From Collinsella aerofaciens (GTDB taxonomy: Bacteria > Actinomycetota > Coriobacteriia > Coriobacteriales > Coriobacteriaceae), in NCBI RefSeq assembly GCF_902364945.1, contig NZ_CABJFS010000001.1, forward strand, positions 314,980-378,979: DNA of 64,000 nt. Reading direction: 5' to 3'. Below are positions 28,217 to 36,878 of the stretch, one piece after another; the stretch's first letter is position 1; every line of letters begins with the position of its first letter. The notes under the pieces were generated by a model that saw only the letters and a list, made by a program, of their open reading frames with translations, was not told the origin of the DNA and searched no databases. The translations under genes were made by a program, and so were the position numbers.

Positions 28217-29866
28217 TTAGCGCTCGTAGATTAAGTTGCCTGCCAGGTAGGTGGCCTGGACCTTGGTGGCTTGCAGCTCTTGGGGGTCGATAGTGAGCGG
28301 GTTTTGGTCCAGGACTACCAGGTCGGCGTATTTGCCGGGCTCTAGGCTGCCGAGGTTTTGCTCGTCGCCCGCTGCGTACGCGCTACCAAGCGTGTAGTTG
28401 CGCAGGGCCGTTGCCGCATCGATGCGCTCGCTGGGGAGCCAGCCGCCCTCGGGCCAGTGGCTGCGAGGGTCTTGGCGCGTAATAGCCGTGTAGAGCACGT
28501 TCATGCTGGTAACGGCCGTGATGGGGCTGTCGGTACCAAAAGCTTGGCGGATGCCGCGCTGCTTATAGGTCGCAAACGGCCACATGATGCGGCTGCGTTC
28601 CAGGCCCAGGTCGCGCTCCGGGCCACCCGGGTCGAGCGTGATGTGGCAAGGCTGGCTCGAGGCAATGACGTTGAGCTTGCGCAGACGATCGATGTCCTGA
28701 GGCAGCAGATTCTCCAAATGCTCAAGCGTATTATGACCGTGCTGGGGCAGGCCGTAGAGCTCTGCCGCCTCCTCAAAGATATCGAGTGCGGCATGGATGG
28801 CACCGTCGCCGATAACGTGGATGCGCACGGTGTGGCCGCGCTCGGCTGCCGCCAGAACCAACTTGCGCATGCGCTCGACAGGAACCGTCAGGCGCCCCTG
28901 GTCACCCGGGAAGCGCGGGTTAGTATAGGGCTCAGTGAGGTATGCGGTATGCTCGCTCGACACGCCGTCGAAGAACTGTTTAAATCCTGGCGCCGAGAGC
29001 AGCGCGTTGTTCGCGTAGCGGGTCTGGAGTTCTTCCAAGCGCGATTGGTCATCCAGCAGCGTGGGAAACAGATGGGCGCGGATGCCCAGCTTGCCGGCGG
29101 CCTGCAGCCTGTCGTAAACATCGTCGCGAATAAAGTCGCAGCCCGGCATGGGCATGAGCGACATATCGCAGATTGAGGTGATGCCTTGCTCGGCCATACG
29201 CTTCATCTGGTCGCCGTAAGCGCTCGCGATGCGGTCCTCGCCCAGCCATTCCAGGCAGCGCGGCAGCAGCTGCATAGCAGCTGCCTCGTGGGCAATACCC
29301 GTAAGCTCACCGTTTGAGTCTTTGTCGTAACTGCCACCCGCAGGAGGCTCGCTGTCACGCGTCACGCCGAGGGCTTCGAGTGCGCGGCTGTTGAGCCACA
29401 GCGTATGCCCATCGCCCGAATACATAACACAGGGGCGACCGGGGAAGGCGGCGTCGAGGGAGGCCTTGGTAGGATGCTCGGGCGGATCCCAGCGGTAATC
29501 GCGCCAGCCCTGGGTCACGACCCAGGCGTCGTCGGGCAGGCCCTGGGAAAACTCGAGCGCATGCTGCACCAGTGCCGCCTCGGACGTGCCCATATCCATG
29601 AGCATATACGGCGAGGAACCGACCGAGGTATGGAAGAAGTGCAGATGAGCGTCATGGAAACCGGGGCAGACAAACTGCTCGCCGTAATCGACCACCGGCG
29701 TGGCGGCAGGTGCGGCGGCAATCACGTCATCGGGCGCGCCGACAGCGACGATGCGATCGCCCGCGATGGCGATCGCCAACTCGCGGGCGGTATCGATGCC
29801 GTCTTGGGCGGTAAAAACGTTCTTGGAGCGGATAATCCGATCGATATGCTGCATGGGCATCCCCAT
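28217..29866 (-). CDS. Amidohydrolase, YtcJ/Amidohydro_3 family
   Basis: Metal-dependent TIM-barrel hydrolase of ~549 residues. The metal motif HDAHLHFF is at about 65-72; further ligands are suggested by RIHVIGDGAIHAAL and FGTDSPITAV; the C-terminal LGSLEPGKYADLVVLDQNPL returns to the beta-sandwich. Three ATGs lie together (29866, 29860, 29854) without a decisive ribosome binding site; the outermost is given. Longer readings have no family similarity. Substrate unknown. Divergent from an M20 amidohydrolase gene. Confidence 0.88.
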   Translation of the reverse strand: MGMPMQHIDRIIRSKNVFTAQDGIDTARELAIAIAGDRIVAVGAPDDVIAAAPAATPVVDYGEQFVCPGFHDAHLHFFHTSVGSSPYMLMDMGTSEAALVQHALEFSQGLPDDAWVVTQGWRDYRWDPPEHPTKASLDAAFPGRPCVMYSGDGHTLWLNSRALEALGVTRDSEPPAGGSYDKDSNGELTGIAHEAAAMQLLPRCLEWLGEDRIASAYGDQMKRMAEQGITSICDMSLMPMPGCDFIRDDVYDRLQAAGKLGIRAHLFPTLLDDQSRLEELQTRYANNALLSAPGFKQFFDGVSSEHTAYLTEPYTNPRFPGDQGRLTVPVERMRKLVLAAAERGHTVRIHVIGDGAIHAALDIFEEAAELYGLPQHGHNTLEHLENLLPQDIDRLRKLNVIASSQPCHITLDPGGPERDLGLERSRIMWPFATYKQRGIRQAFGTDSPITAVTSMNVLYTAITRQDPRSHWPEGGWLPSERIDAATALRNYTLGSAYAAGDEQNLGSLEPGKYADLVVLDQNPLTIDPQELQATKVQATYLAGNLIYER

Positions 29867-30022
29867 CTCTGGCAGGAAATTCAACACTCCCGAGTGTACT
29901 CCCCCGCCCTTGCAACAAAACCCCAAGCGGCAAACGGCAACTTTACCAGCCCTAGCGGCAGGTGGCATACTGGAGAGAGCCTGTACGATTTTGCGATCGA
30001 GCCAACAAGGAGCAAATCGACC

Positions 30023-31486
30023 ATGACGAAGACCAAGGCACAGCAGATTATGGCGGCAACCGAGGTTCGCGCGGCAGACGACGTCACCGCGGCCATCCAG
30101 GATATCGCCGCCGAGTTTGAACCCTACATCATCAAGCAGCGCCGGCACTTCCATAAGCACCCGGAGCTGAGCCTTGCCGAGGAGCGCACGACTTCCGACA
30201 TCGCCAACCAGCTCGACGCCATGAATATCCCCTACGAGCGTCCGCTCAAGACGGGCCTGGTGGCGACGCTTCGCGGTACCGCGCCGGATGCCTACCGCGA
30301 GGACGGCACGCCGCGCCGCCGTATCCTGCTGCGCGCCGATATCGACGCCCTGCCTGTCACCGAGCAGACCGGCGAGGAGTTCGCCAGCGTCAACGAGGGC
30401 TGCATGCACGCCTGCGGTCACGACTGCCATATCGCCATGATGCTCGGCACGCTGCAGATTCTGCGCCACATGACCGATGACATCCACGGCGAGATTCGCA
30501 TCGTTTTCCAGCCCAGCGAGGAAAACGGCCAGGGCGCCAAACTCATGATCGGCACGGGTGTGCTCGACGGCGTCGACGGCGCCTACGCTGCGCACATCTG
30601 GAGCGAGGTCGACGCCGGCACCGTAAGCTGCGAGCCCGGCCCACGCATGGCAAACACCGACTGGTTCCGCATCGACGTCCGCGGCACCTCGTGCCATGGC
30701 GCCATGCCCCAGCGCGGCCACGACGCCGTTATGGTTGCGGCAGAGATCGTCAACGCCCTGCAGACCATCGTCTCGCGCGAGATTAGCCCCTACGAACCTG
30801 CCGTCATCACCGTCGGCGAGCTGCATGGCGGCACCGCGCGCAACGTTATCGCCGGCACGGCGTACCTCGCCGGCACGGTGCGCACCTATGGCGACAAGAC
30901 GCATGAGGAGATGCCCGAGCTTATGCGCCGCATCGTGGAGCACACCGCGGCTGCTCTGGGCGCCGAGGCCGAGCTCACCGACTACACCATCGCCAACTAC
31001 AAGGTCGAAAACGATGCCGCCTCGAGCGAGCGCTGCCGCCAAGCTGTGCTCAAGTGCCTGGGTCCCGCGGGCGAGGGCCATTACCGCGGCACGCTTTCGG
31101 GCGAGGACTTCTCGGAGTATCTGCGCCGCGTACCGGGCGTGCTCGCCTTTGTTGGCACGCGCAACCCCCAGATCGGCGCCACCTATGCCCAGCACTCCTG
31201 CTTCTATAAGATCGACGAGAGCGTGCTCGCCAAGGGCTCCATGGTAGCCGCTCAGTATGCCATCGACTTTTTGGCCGAGCCCACGCAAGAAGAGCTCGAC
31301 GGCCCCACGATCGCCGCGGTTGCCGAGACCAATCCCGACCTGGCAGCCAAGCTGCGCTCTGCCAAGGCAACGGCCGCCGAGGCCCGCGACGCCATGCACG
31401 ACGCCCGTACCGCCCGCCATGCCGCCATCAAGGGCATTCACGATGCCCGTGCCGCCGCTCGCCACGAGGAGAAGCATGGCGAGTAG
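30023..31486 (+). CDS. M20-family amidohydrolase / N-acyl-amino-acid deacylase
   Basis: Zinc-dependent hydrolase of the HipO/AmaA group that cleaves N-acylated amino acids. Motifs: RRHFHKHPELSLAEE (~40-54), RADIDALPV, CMHACGHDCHIAMMLG (metal ligands) and FQPSEENGQGA. The C-terminal ~60 residues are a long Ala/Arg-rich helix absent from most relatives (AKLRSAKATAAEARDAMHDA...). AAGGAG precedes the ATG at 30023; its plus-strand promoter lies in the 156-nt gap shared with the divergent amidohydrolase. Confidence 0.9.
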   Translation: MTKTKAQQIMAATEVRAADDVTAAIQDIAAEFEPYIIKQRRHFHKHPELSLAEERTTSDIANQLDAMNIPYERPLKTGLVATLRGTAPDAYREDGTPRRRILLRADIDALPVTEQTGEEFASVNEGCMHACGHDCHIAMMLGTLQILRHMTDDIHGEIRIVFQPSEENGQGAKLMIGTGVLDGVDGAYAAHIWSEVDAGTVSCEPGPRMANTDWFRIDVRGTSCHGAMPQRGHDAVMVAAEIVNALQTIVSREISPYEPAVITVGELHGGTARNVIAGTAYLAGTVRTYGDKTHEEMPELMRRIVEHTAAALGAEAELTDYTIANYKVENDAASSERCRQAVLKCLGPAGEGHYRGTLSGEDFSEYLRRVPGVLAFVGTRNPQIGATYAQHSCFYKIDESVLAKGSMVAAQYAIDFLAEPTQEELDGPTIAAVAETNPDLAAKLRSAKATAAEARDAMHDARTARHAAIKGIHDARAAARHEEKHGE

Positions 31487-31520
31487 ACTGCAAGATTCTT
31501 CAAACACCCATTCAAAATAA

Positions 31521-31558
31521 AGAGAGGGCGGATGTTGGAACGAACATCCGCCCTCTCT
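31521..31558 (+). terminator. Strong (bidirectional) terminator after the M20 gene
   Basis: AGAGAGGGCGGATGTT/AACATCCGCCCTCTCT perfect 16-bp stem, A-rich before and TTTATTT after, so it can work in both directions between convergent genes. Confidence 0.93.
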
Positions 31559-31580
31559 TTATTTGTCAAGCGCTATTTCT

Positions 31581-31607
31581 ACCATTTCAACCCCGTCCCC
31601 AAATGGC
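31581..31607 (-). repeat. Post-stop hairpin with GGGGACGGGG loop
   Basis: On the minus strand CCATTT-GGGGACGGGGTTG-AAATGG, 12 nt after the stop of the following membrane-protein gene. Member of the dispersed GGGAC hairpin family. Confidence 0.6.
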
Positions 31608-31618
31608 AGGCGGCAGGG

Positions 31619-32884
31619 CTACTCGTCCTGAGGGTCCTCGTCGGAGCTTGACTCGGACGCCGGCTCAGGTGCAGGTGCAGGCGCCGGCTTGGGCGCAGGC
31701 TCCGGCTCGGGCGCGGGCTCAGGGTTCGACGTGGGCTCAGGCTTCGGCGTTGGCGAAGCATCCGGAGCACTGTAACCCGAAGCGGCGGACTTCTTTTCGA
31801 AGGGCAGTACAAAAGTCAGAACGTCGTCCTTGTCCTCGTCGGCCCACTCACTTGCATAACGTGCGGCCCAATAGCCAACGGCACGGTGCTTGAGCATCTT
31901 GCCAAAGACCGTTAGAAATACGGTGACGAAAGCGACCAGCACCAGGAACAGCACGAGCGTAATGCCGCCGCCGGTAACAATCGCCTCAATGCCCGTAGGA
32001 CGATAGTAGTAGCTATACATACCAACAGAGGCAATGGCGCCAAAGATGACCGTCAAGATCCATGTGACAACGTTGGCGACCAAACCCGTCAAAAACTCGG
32101 GAAGGAACGAAGCGCAGAACAGCTTGGTCTTATTGTTCTTAAAGGCCGTCCAAACCTTATCGAGCGAAAACGCGCTCTCGACGCGACCGGTCACCGCAAA
32201 GTGCATCACGGCAATGTCGGCGAACATCTTAAAGAAGACCCCCAGGACCGCCGTGGCAATCATAGCCAGAACGAGCAGGCCAAGCGAGCCAAACAGCGCA
32301 GCCTCGAGCGCATAAGAGCCGTAATAAGAATACGAGCCCGCGGCGCCAATTACCACGCCCTCCACCAGCGAAAGCACTACACCGATTACGGGAATGGCAG
32401 CGATAACCTCGAGCACGACCGAAATAACGCTCGAAAAGACTCCGAGGCCAAACGACGTGGAACGCATCAACGGACGATCCATGCCGTCATCGATCTTAAG
32501 CGACAGATCGCGACCCCACTCGATGCCAAAGCCAGAACCGCACACGCTCGCCACGTAGGCAGCCAAAAAGCCGATGGCAGCTGCAATACCGCCGATAACG
32601 GGAATGAACAGCACGAGCACCGACACAACGCAAATCAACGCCGGCAAAAACGCGATTTGGCATACACGCTGAAGCACGCCCGGAGTCTTGGTCATATCTT
32701 GGAACGCCTGAGCCACACAGCCCTTTGACACATTCGCCACGGGCGGTTGCGGAACAAACTGCTGGGGCTGAGACTGTCCCTGGGGGGCGGGGCCGGCGGC
32801 CTTGGCTTCGGTATTAGGGGCACCGCACGCGCCGCAGAACTTGTCGTTATCGCCCATGGGGGCGCCACACTGCGAACAGAACAT
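31619..32884 (-). CDS. Zinc-ribbon membrane protein with DUF4013-like region
   Basis: 421 residues. The N-terminus is a zinc ribbon (MFCSQCGAPMGDNDKFCGAC). A Pro/Gln linker then leads to a ~300-residue membrane region with about six hydrophobic segments, and the tail is a Pro-Glu/Pro-Lys repeat (PEPAPEPEPAPKPAPAPAPE). The ATG at 32884 is preceded by AAGGGA at 8 nt. The membrane part resembles DUF4013 proteins; role unknown. Confidence 0.75.
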   Translation of the reverse strand: MFCSQCGAPMGDNDKFCGACGAPNTEAKAAGPAPQGQSQPQQFVPQPPVANVSKGCVAQAFQDMTKTPGVLQRVCQIAFLPALICVVSVLVLFIPVIGGIAAAIGFLAAYVASVCGSGFGIEWGRDLSLKIDDGMDRPLMRSTSFGLGVFSSVISVVLEVIAAIPVIGVVLSLVEGVVIGAAGSYSYYGSYALEAALFGSLGLLVLAMIATAVLGVFFKMFADIAVMHFAVTGRVESAFSLDKVWTAFKNNKTKLFCASFLPEFLTGLVANVVTWILTVIFGAIASVGMYSYYYRPTGIEAIVTGGGITLVLFLVLVAFVTVFLTVFGKMLKHRAVGYWAARYASEWADEDKDDVLTFVLPFEKKSAASGYSAPDASPTPKPEPTSNPEPAPEPEPAPKPAPAPAPEPASESSSDEDPQDE

Positions 32885-33034
32885 CGAAATCATCCCTTCG
32901 TATCTAGAGCGAATCACCTGGATCGCAAACGATGTCTTTGGCAACATTATCGCCCAATGTGGGGACAAATACCCCAAGATGACCGATTTGCAGCGTAGGC
33001 GGCCTTATTCAATGATTCGAAAGGTGCGTCCGCG

Positions 33035-34057
33035 CTAGTTCGTGCCGCGGAAGCCCTTGCCCACGATCTCGGAGCTGTCAACGATCGTGATAAACGCATT
33101 CGGATCGATATCGCGGGTATAGCGGCGCAGTTGTACTGCCTCGCGACGGCTCAGCACGCTCATAATCACCGTGACGCACCTGCCCGAGAAGGCGCCGTAA
33201 CCACGGCTGATTGTTGCTGTGCGGTTGAGATGCTTGACGATAAACTCCTCGACTTTGCGCGGTTCGGCGCAAATAATCGTACAGACCTTACGAAGGTGAA
33301 TGCTCTCGATGGCCTTATCGACCACGAGCGTCTTGGCAAACAGGCCAAGTACGCAGTACAGGCCGACGCGCGGGCCATACAGGAAAGCCGCGATGGTCAC
33401 GATGCCGATATCGACCAGCAGCAAGGCGCGTCCGATCTCGAGCGTCGTACGACGCTTGAGGATCATGGCAAGGATGTCGGTGCCGCCCGTCGAGGCGCCA
33501 ATGTCAAAGACAATGGCGCTGCCCAGCGCCGGCAAGATGACGGCAAAACACAGGTCGAGCCACATATCGCCCGTCATCGAAACATCCGTCGGGATGAAGA
33601 GCTCAAACAGCGAGACGTAGGCCGAAAGCGCAAACGAGGCAAAGACGCTCCAAAGGATTGCCTTGCGCTCCAAAAAGATAAAGCCCAGGATGACCAGGAC
33701 CGCGTTGATAATCCACATAAAGACGCCGACGGGCAGAGTCGGGAACAGCGTGGAAAGAATGACCGACACACCCGAGGTGCCGCCGAAGGCAAAGTGATTG
33801 GGCGTTTTGAAAGCCACGATGGCAAAGGCCGTGAGGATCAGCCCCAAATTGAGCTCGGCAAAAAAGCGCGGAAAGCCTGGCTCCTGGCTGCGCTTGCGGC
33901 CGGCGCGCTCGCCACGTTCGATATCCTCGCGACCGACAACGCGCTCCATCGGCACCACCGGAGGACGATGCACCTCCTCGGCGGCACGCGACGCCGCCTC
34001 TGCCGCAGCGGCCTCAATCGCCCATGCCTTGCTTTCGGTCTCGTGTTCGTCGGCCAT
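33035..34057 (-). CDS. YitT/DUF161 family membrane protein with C-terminal DUF2179
   Basis: 340 residues. A ~60-residue acidic/basic cytoplasmic extension is followed by five to six membrane helices (GLILTAFAIVAFKTPNHFAF onward; FDIGASTGGTDILAMIL is a family hallmark) and a soluble DUF2179 domain (about 255-335). Members are possible transporters of unknown substrate. Start ATG with GAGG upstream. Confidence 0.85.
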   Translation of the reverse strand: MADEHETESKAWAIEAAAAEAASRAAEEVHRPPVVPMERVVGREDIERGERAGRKRSQEPGFPRFFAELNLGLILTAFAIVAFKTPNHFAFGGTSGVSVILSTLFPTLPVGVFMWIINAVLVILGFIFLERKAILWSVFASFALSAYVSLFELFIPTDVSMTGDMWLDLCFAVILPALGSAIVFDIGASTGGTDILAMILKRRTTLEIGRALLLVDIGIVTIAAFLYGPRVGLYCVLGLFAKTLVVDKAIESIHLRKVCTIICAEPRKVEEFIVKHLNRTATISRGYGAFSGRCVTVIMSVLSRREAVQLRRYTRDIDPNAFITIVDSSEIVGKGFRGTN

Positions 34058-34172
34058 TACGGCAACCCCTCGTTAACAATTTGGAAACAATGCGCCCATT
34101 AGGGTAACGCGGAACGCGAAGATTGCAACCCTTAGTTAGACGAGCGGTATGACTAGATCGAGGCTATATAGA

Positions 34173-34212
34173 AAACGGTCGACTGCGCTTTTGCTTGCGC
34201 TGTCGACCGTTT
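34173..34212 (-). terminator. Terminator after asp23
   Basis: AAACGGTCGAC/GTCGACCGTTT 11-bp perfect stem followed on the minus strand by TCTATATAG; it lies behind the repeated post-stop hairpin of asp23. Confidence 0.75.
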
Positions 34213-34229
34213 GGCGTTTTCGCAGGTAA

Positions 34230-34266
34230 AACCTGCCAAAATAAACCTATCCCTTATTGGTAGGTT
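34230..34266 (-). repeat. Post-stop hairpin (asp23 copy)
   Basis: Near-identical to the rph copy: AACCTACCAATA...GGCAGGTT around AGGGATAGGTTTA, with the first arm starting inside the asp23 TAA. The common block with the rph copy runs to about 34212 (CGCAGGTAAA... versus CGCAGATAAA...). Confidence 0.75.
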
Positions 34267-34780
34267 ACTCGTGCTGGCTGGTGCGGTGCTCGTACTCCTC
34301 GGGGGTGATGACATCCTCGATGCGCAGGTTGACGCCTGCCACCTCAAGGCCGGTCATCGCGGCCAGACGCTCGGTGACGCGCGCCTTAACGTCGTCAAAG
34401 ATCGCAGGCGCATAGGCGCCATACTCGATGATGACCGAGATGTTGACGACCACGCGGTTGTCGTCGGTGACCTCGACCGTCACGCCCTTGGTCAGGTTCT
34501 CGGCACCAAACTGCTCCTGCACAAAGTGCATAAGGTTACCCTTCATGCCCAGAACGTGCGGCACCTCGCGGGTGGCCATGGCGACGATCTTCTCGATCAC
34601 GCCGTTGGAATAGGTCAGCGAGTCCTCGGACTCGTCCGCCTCCTCGTCGTCCTCGTCCGCATCGGACTCGGCCTCGACGAGCGCCTCGTCCTCGAGCGTT
34701 ACGTCCTCCGCCTCGGCTGCGACGGCCTCATTCGCCTCAAGCTCGGTATCGGCTACATCGACCTTCGTGTTAAAAGCCAT
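34265..34780 (-). CDS. Asp23/Gls24 family envelope stress protein
   Basis: 171 residues. An N-terminal acidic low-complexity stretch (about 15-55) precedes the Asp23 domain (VIEKIVAMATREVPHV ... VVVNISVIIEYG ... VNLRIEDV). In Gram-positives it is a cytoplasmic protein held at the membrane by AmaP and linked to cell-envelope stress. AAGGAGG precedes the ATG. Third gene of the amaP-DUF2273-asp23 set, 44 nt after the DUF2273 gene. Confidence 0.92.
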   Translation of the reverse strand: MAFNTKVDVADTELEANEAVAAEAEDVTLEDEALVEAESDADEDDEEADESEDSLTYSNGVIEKIVAMATREVPHVLGMKGNLMHFVQEQFGAENLTKGVTVEVTDDNRVVVNISVIIEYGAYAPAIFDDVKARVTERLAAMTGLEVAGVNLRIEDVITPEEYEHRTSQHE

Positions 34781-34824
34781 GGTTCCTCCTTATGCCTGCC
34801 GCGGATGCGACAGTCGAATACATA

Positions 34825-35202
34825 TTAGCGGCCGCTAAACAGACGGCCGAAGAAGTTGACGATACCGTTCTCGCCGTCGCGAATCTGGCCGATCACGGCG
34901 CCGATCAACACAAAGAATGCGATGACGAGCGTGTCCCACAGGCCCAACGTAAGTACCAGCACGGCGAGGATAAAGCCCGCCACGGCGCCGAGCGTAGTGT
35001 TGGGGTGGCGCACGGCGTAGCTCCAGATAGCAGCGCCCGTACCTTTGATGAGACCCATGGCCTCGTCAAAGTCATTGGCGGCGCTGTCGTGCTGCTCGCC
35101 GGCCTCGGGCTTGGTGTCGGTGGTCTCGCCTGCCGGCGTAGCGTTCTGGTCGATCGTCAGGCGCGGCGTGCGGGCGGTCTTGTCTTGGTTGGTATCACTC
35201 AC
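34825..35202 (-). CDS. DUF2273 small membrane protein
   Basis: 125 residues. A polar N-terminal half (~55 residues) precedes the DUF2273 core with two helices (NTTLGAVAGFILAVLVLTL and LVIAFFVLIGAVIGQI) and the end NFFGRLFSGR. GTG start at 35202 with GGAGG 6 nt upstream; it overlaps the amaP-like stop by 8 nt. The reading from 35421 is rejected. Partner of Asp23/AmaP in many Gram-positives. Confidence 0.88.
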   Translation of the reverse strand: MSDTNQDKTARTPRLTIDQNATPAGETTDTKPEAGEQHDSAANDFDEAMGLIKGTGAAIWSYAVRHPNTTLGAVAGFILAVLVLTLGLWDTLVIAFFVLIGAVIGQIRDGENGIVNFFGRLFSGR

Positions 35203-35740
35203 CGGAAACCTCCACGGTCTGGACGGTAGTCTTGGACGGCAAAAAACGGACGCGCGCGGTCGTGCCCGGCGTGCCGAGCATGGTGTCGCAGGCCTTCTCG
35301 ATGCGCTGCTGCATCGAGGTGGCAAGAGCTGCAACGTCCTTATCATCGAGCGCGATGGCCTCGACCTTAAAACGAACGCGGGACTCGTCGGAGCCTTGAA
35401 CGCGCGCCTCGATATGCTCAACCATCACACGATCATCGCACTCCGCCGCGGCACGGGCGCACGAGGAAAGCGCTGCGAGCGTGACCTCGATATTGCGCTC
35501 CCCCGCCGGATGCACGCAGGACGGCTCGCGACGCGCGAACATCAGGCGGAAAAACCCGATGAGCACGCCAAGTGCCACGATGGCGGCGCACACCGTAACG
35601 ATGACGCGAGGCATGGTGTCACGCAACAGCAGCATAAAGCGATACGTATACGGTCCCCAGAACTGGCAGACAAGCGTACCCAGCGCCACGATGGCGGCGG
35701 CAAGATACACGATCGCTAGGGCTCGTTTGAGTACGCGCAC
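35195..35740 (-). CDS. amaP: Alkaline shock response membrane anchor protein AmaP-like
   Basis: 181 residues with two N-terminal membrane helices (LAIVYLAAAIVALGTLVC and VIVTVCAAIVALGVLIGFF) and a soluble domain of the Asp23 type. AmaP anchors Asp23 at the membrane. GTG start at 35740 with AAGGGAG at 5-7 nt; the longer reading to 35869 passes the yebC terminator. The gene overlaps the DUF2273 gene. Confidence 0.85.
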   Translation of the reverse strand: MRVLKRALAIVYLAAAIVALGTLVCQFWGPYTYRFMLLLRDTMPRVIVTVCAAIVALGVLIGFFRLMFARREPSCVHPAGERNIEVTLAALSSCARAAAECDDRVMVEHIEARVQGSDESRVRFKVEAIALDDKDVAALATSMQQRIEKACDTMLGTPGTTARVRFLPSKTTVQTVEVSGE

Positions 35741-35798
35741 GCGCGCTCCCTTCAGGTTTCGGTCCACAGAATGCAAAACGATTCGCATCATTATAAAA

Positions 35799-35836
35799 GA
35801 GCCGGGTCCGGTGCCATACGCACGCGGATCCGGCTC
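35799..35836 (-). terminator. Terminator of yebC
   Basis: GAGCCGGATCCG/CGGACCCGGCTC stem (one mismatch) followed by TTTTATAAT on the minus strand, before the amaP-like gene. Confidence 0.85.
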
Positions 35837-35905
35837 ATCTATTCCACGAGGCTTGCATGCTCGCTTCATTATGCCCAGATATGCACGGCTTAACCCGTGC
35901 AGGCG

Positions 35906-36712
35906 CTACTCCTCCTCGAGGGCAGCGATGACCTCGTCGGTCATGTCCATGGTGCTGTAGACGTCCTGGACGTCGTCGAGCTCCTCGAGACGGTCGATGA
36001 GGCGCTGGACCTTCTTGGCGTCGGTACCGGAGACCTCGGTCGGGGTGGTCGGGACCATGGTGGTCTCGGAGCCCTTGACCTGGATGCCCTGCTCCTCGAG
36101 TGCCTTGGAGACAGCCATGACGTCGTTGGCAGCGGTCCAGACGATCCACTCCTCGCCGGCGTCCTCGTAGTCCTCGCCACCGGCCTCGGCGATAGCCATC
36201 ATGAACTCATCCTCGTCACCGGCAGCACCGTTGGCGATCATGGTCTCCTTCTTGGCGTTCTCGTCCAGGATCTCCTTGGCGACGACGATCTGGCCCTTAC
36301 GCTCAAACTGGAAGGCGACGGAGCCAGAGGTGCCCAGGTTGCCGCCAGCGTGGGAGAAGGCGGAACGGACATCGGCGGCGGTACGGTTGCGGTTATCGGT
36401 CAGGCAGTCAACGTAAACGGCAACGCCGGCGGGACCATAGCCCTCGTACACGATGTTCTCGTAGACAGCGGCGTCGGCACCCGAACCAAAGGCCTTGTCG
36501 ATAGCGGACTTGATCTTGTCCTTAGGCATGGACTGAGCCTTGGCCTTGGCAACGGCAGCGGCGAGGCTAGCGTTGTTCTCGGGCAGCGGGTCACCGCCGA
36601 GACGGGCAGCAACGGTGATGTTGCGGCTCAGCTTGGAGAAGAGGGCGGAACGCTTGGCGTCCTGCGCGCCCTTACGATGCTTGGTTGTGGCCCACTTAGA
36701 GTGTCCGGACAT
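35906..36712 (-). CDS. yebC: YebC/PmpR family protein
   Basis: 268 residues with MSGHSKWATTKHRKGAQDAK, the signature EGYGPAGVAVYVDCLTDNRN and the SGSVAFQFERKG region. YebC proteins act as transcription regulators or, in recent work, as ribosome-associated factors easing proline stretches. A 19-residue acidic insertion near 175-195 (AEAGGEDYEDAGEEW) is typical of many homologues. TAGGAG precedes the ATG. Confidence 0.94.
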   Translation of the reverse strand: MSGHSKWATTKHRKGAQDAKRSALFSKLSRNITVAARLGGDPLPENNASLAAAVAKAKAQSMPKDKIKSAIDKAFGSGADAAVYENIVYEGYGPAGVAVYVDCLTDNRNRTAADVRSAFSHAGGNLGTSGSVAFQFERKGQIVVAKEILDENAKKETMIANGAAGDEDEFMMAIAEAGGEDYEDAGEEWIVWTAANDVMAVSKALEEQGIQVKGSETTMVPTTPTEVSGTDAKKVQRLIDRLEELDDVQDVYSTMDMTDEVIAALEEE

Positions 36713-36843
36713 ACGTGTCTCCTATCGGTTTCGACCTAAAGCCCAGCGCAGATGCTCGGGCAATATAAACAAACGTCGTTATGATATACCTACTGGCCTG
36801 CGAGATAAACCCCAAAATGAAGGCGACGTGATGATGCAACCCC

Positions 36844-36876
36844 TTGGTGCAAAGTAACCTGCCCCCTTTGCACCAA
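36844..36876 (-). repeat. Post-stop hairpin with GGGGGCAGG loop
   Basis: On the minus strand TTGGTGCAAAG-GGGGCAGGTTA-CTTTGCACCAA, an 11-bp perfect stem beginning 2 nt after the stop of the DUF6020 gene. No U-tract. Confidence 0.75.
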
Positions 36877-36878
36877 AC

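Noticed and set aside
28217..31507. 1096-codon minus-strand reading merging the amidohydrolase with the antisense of the M20 gene
   Set aside because: The N-terminal half is the complement of a clear plus-strand hydrolase; the amidohydrolase fold begins near 29866.
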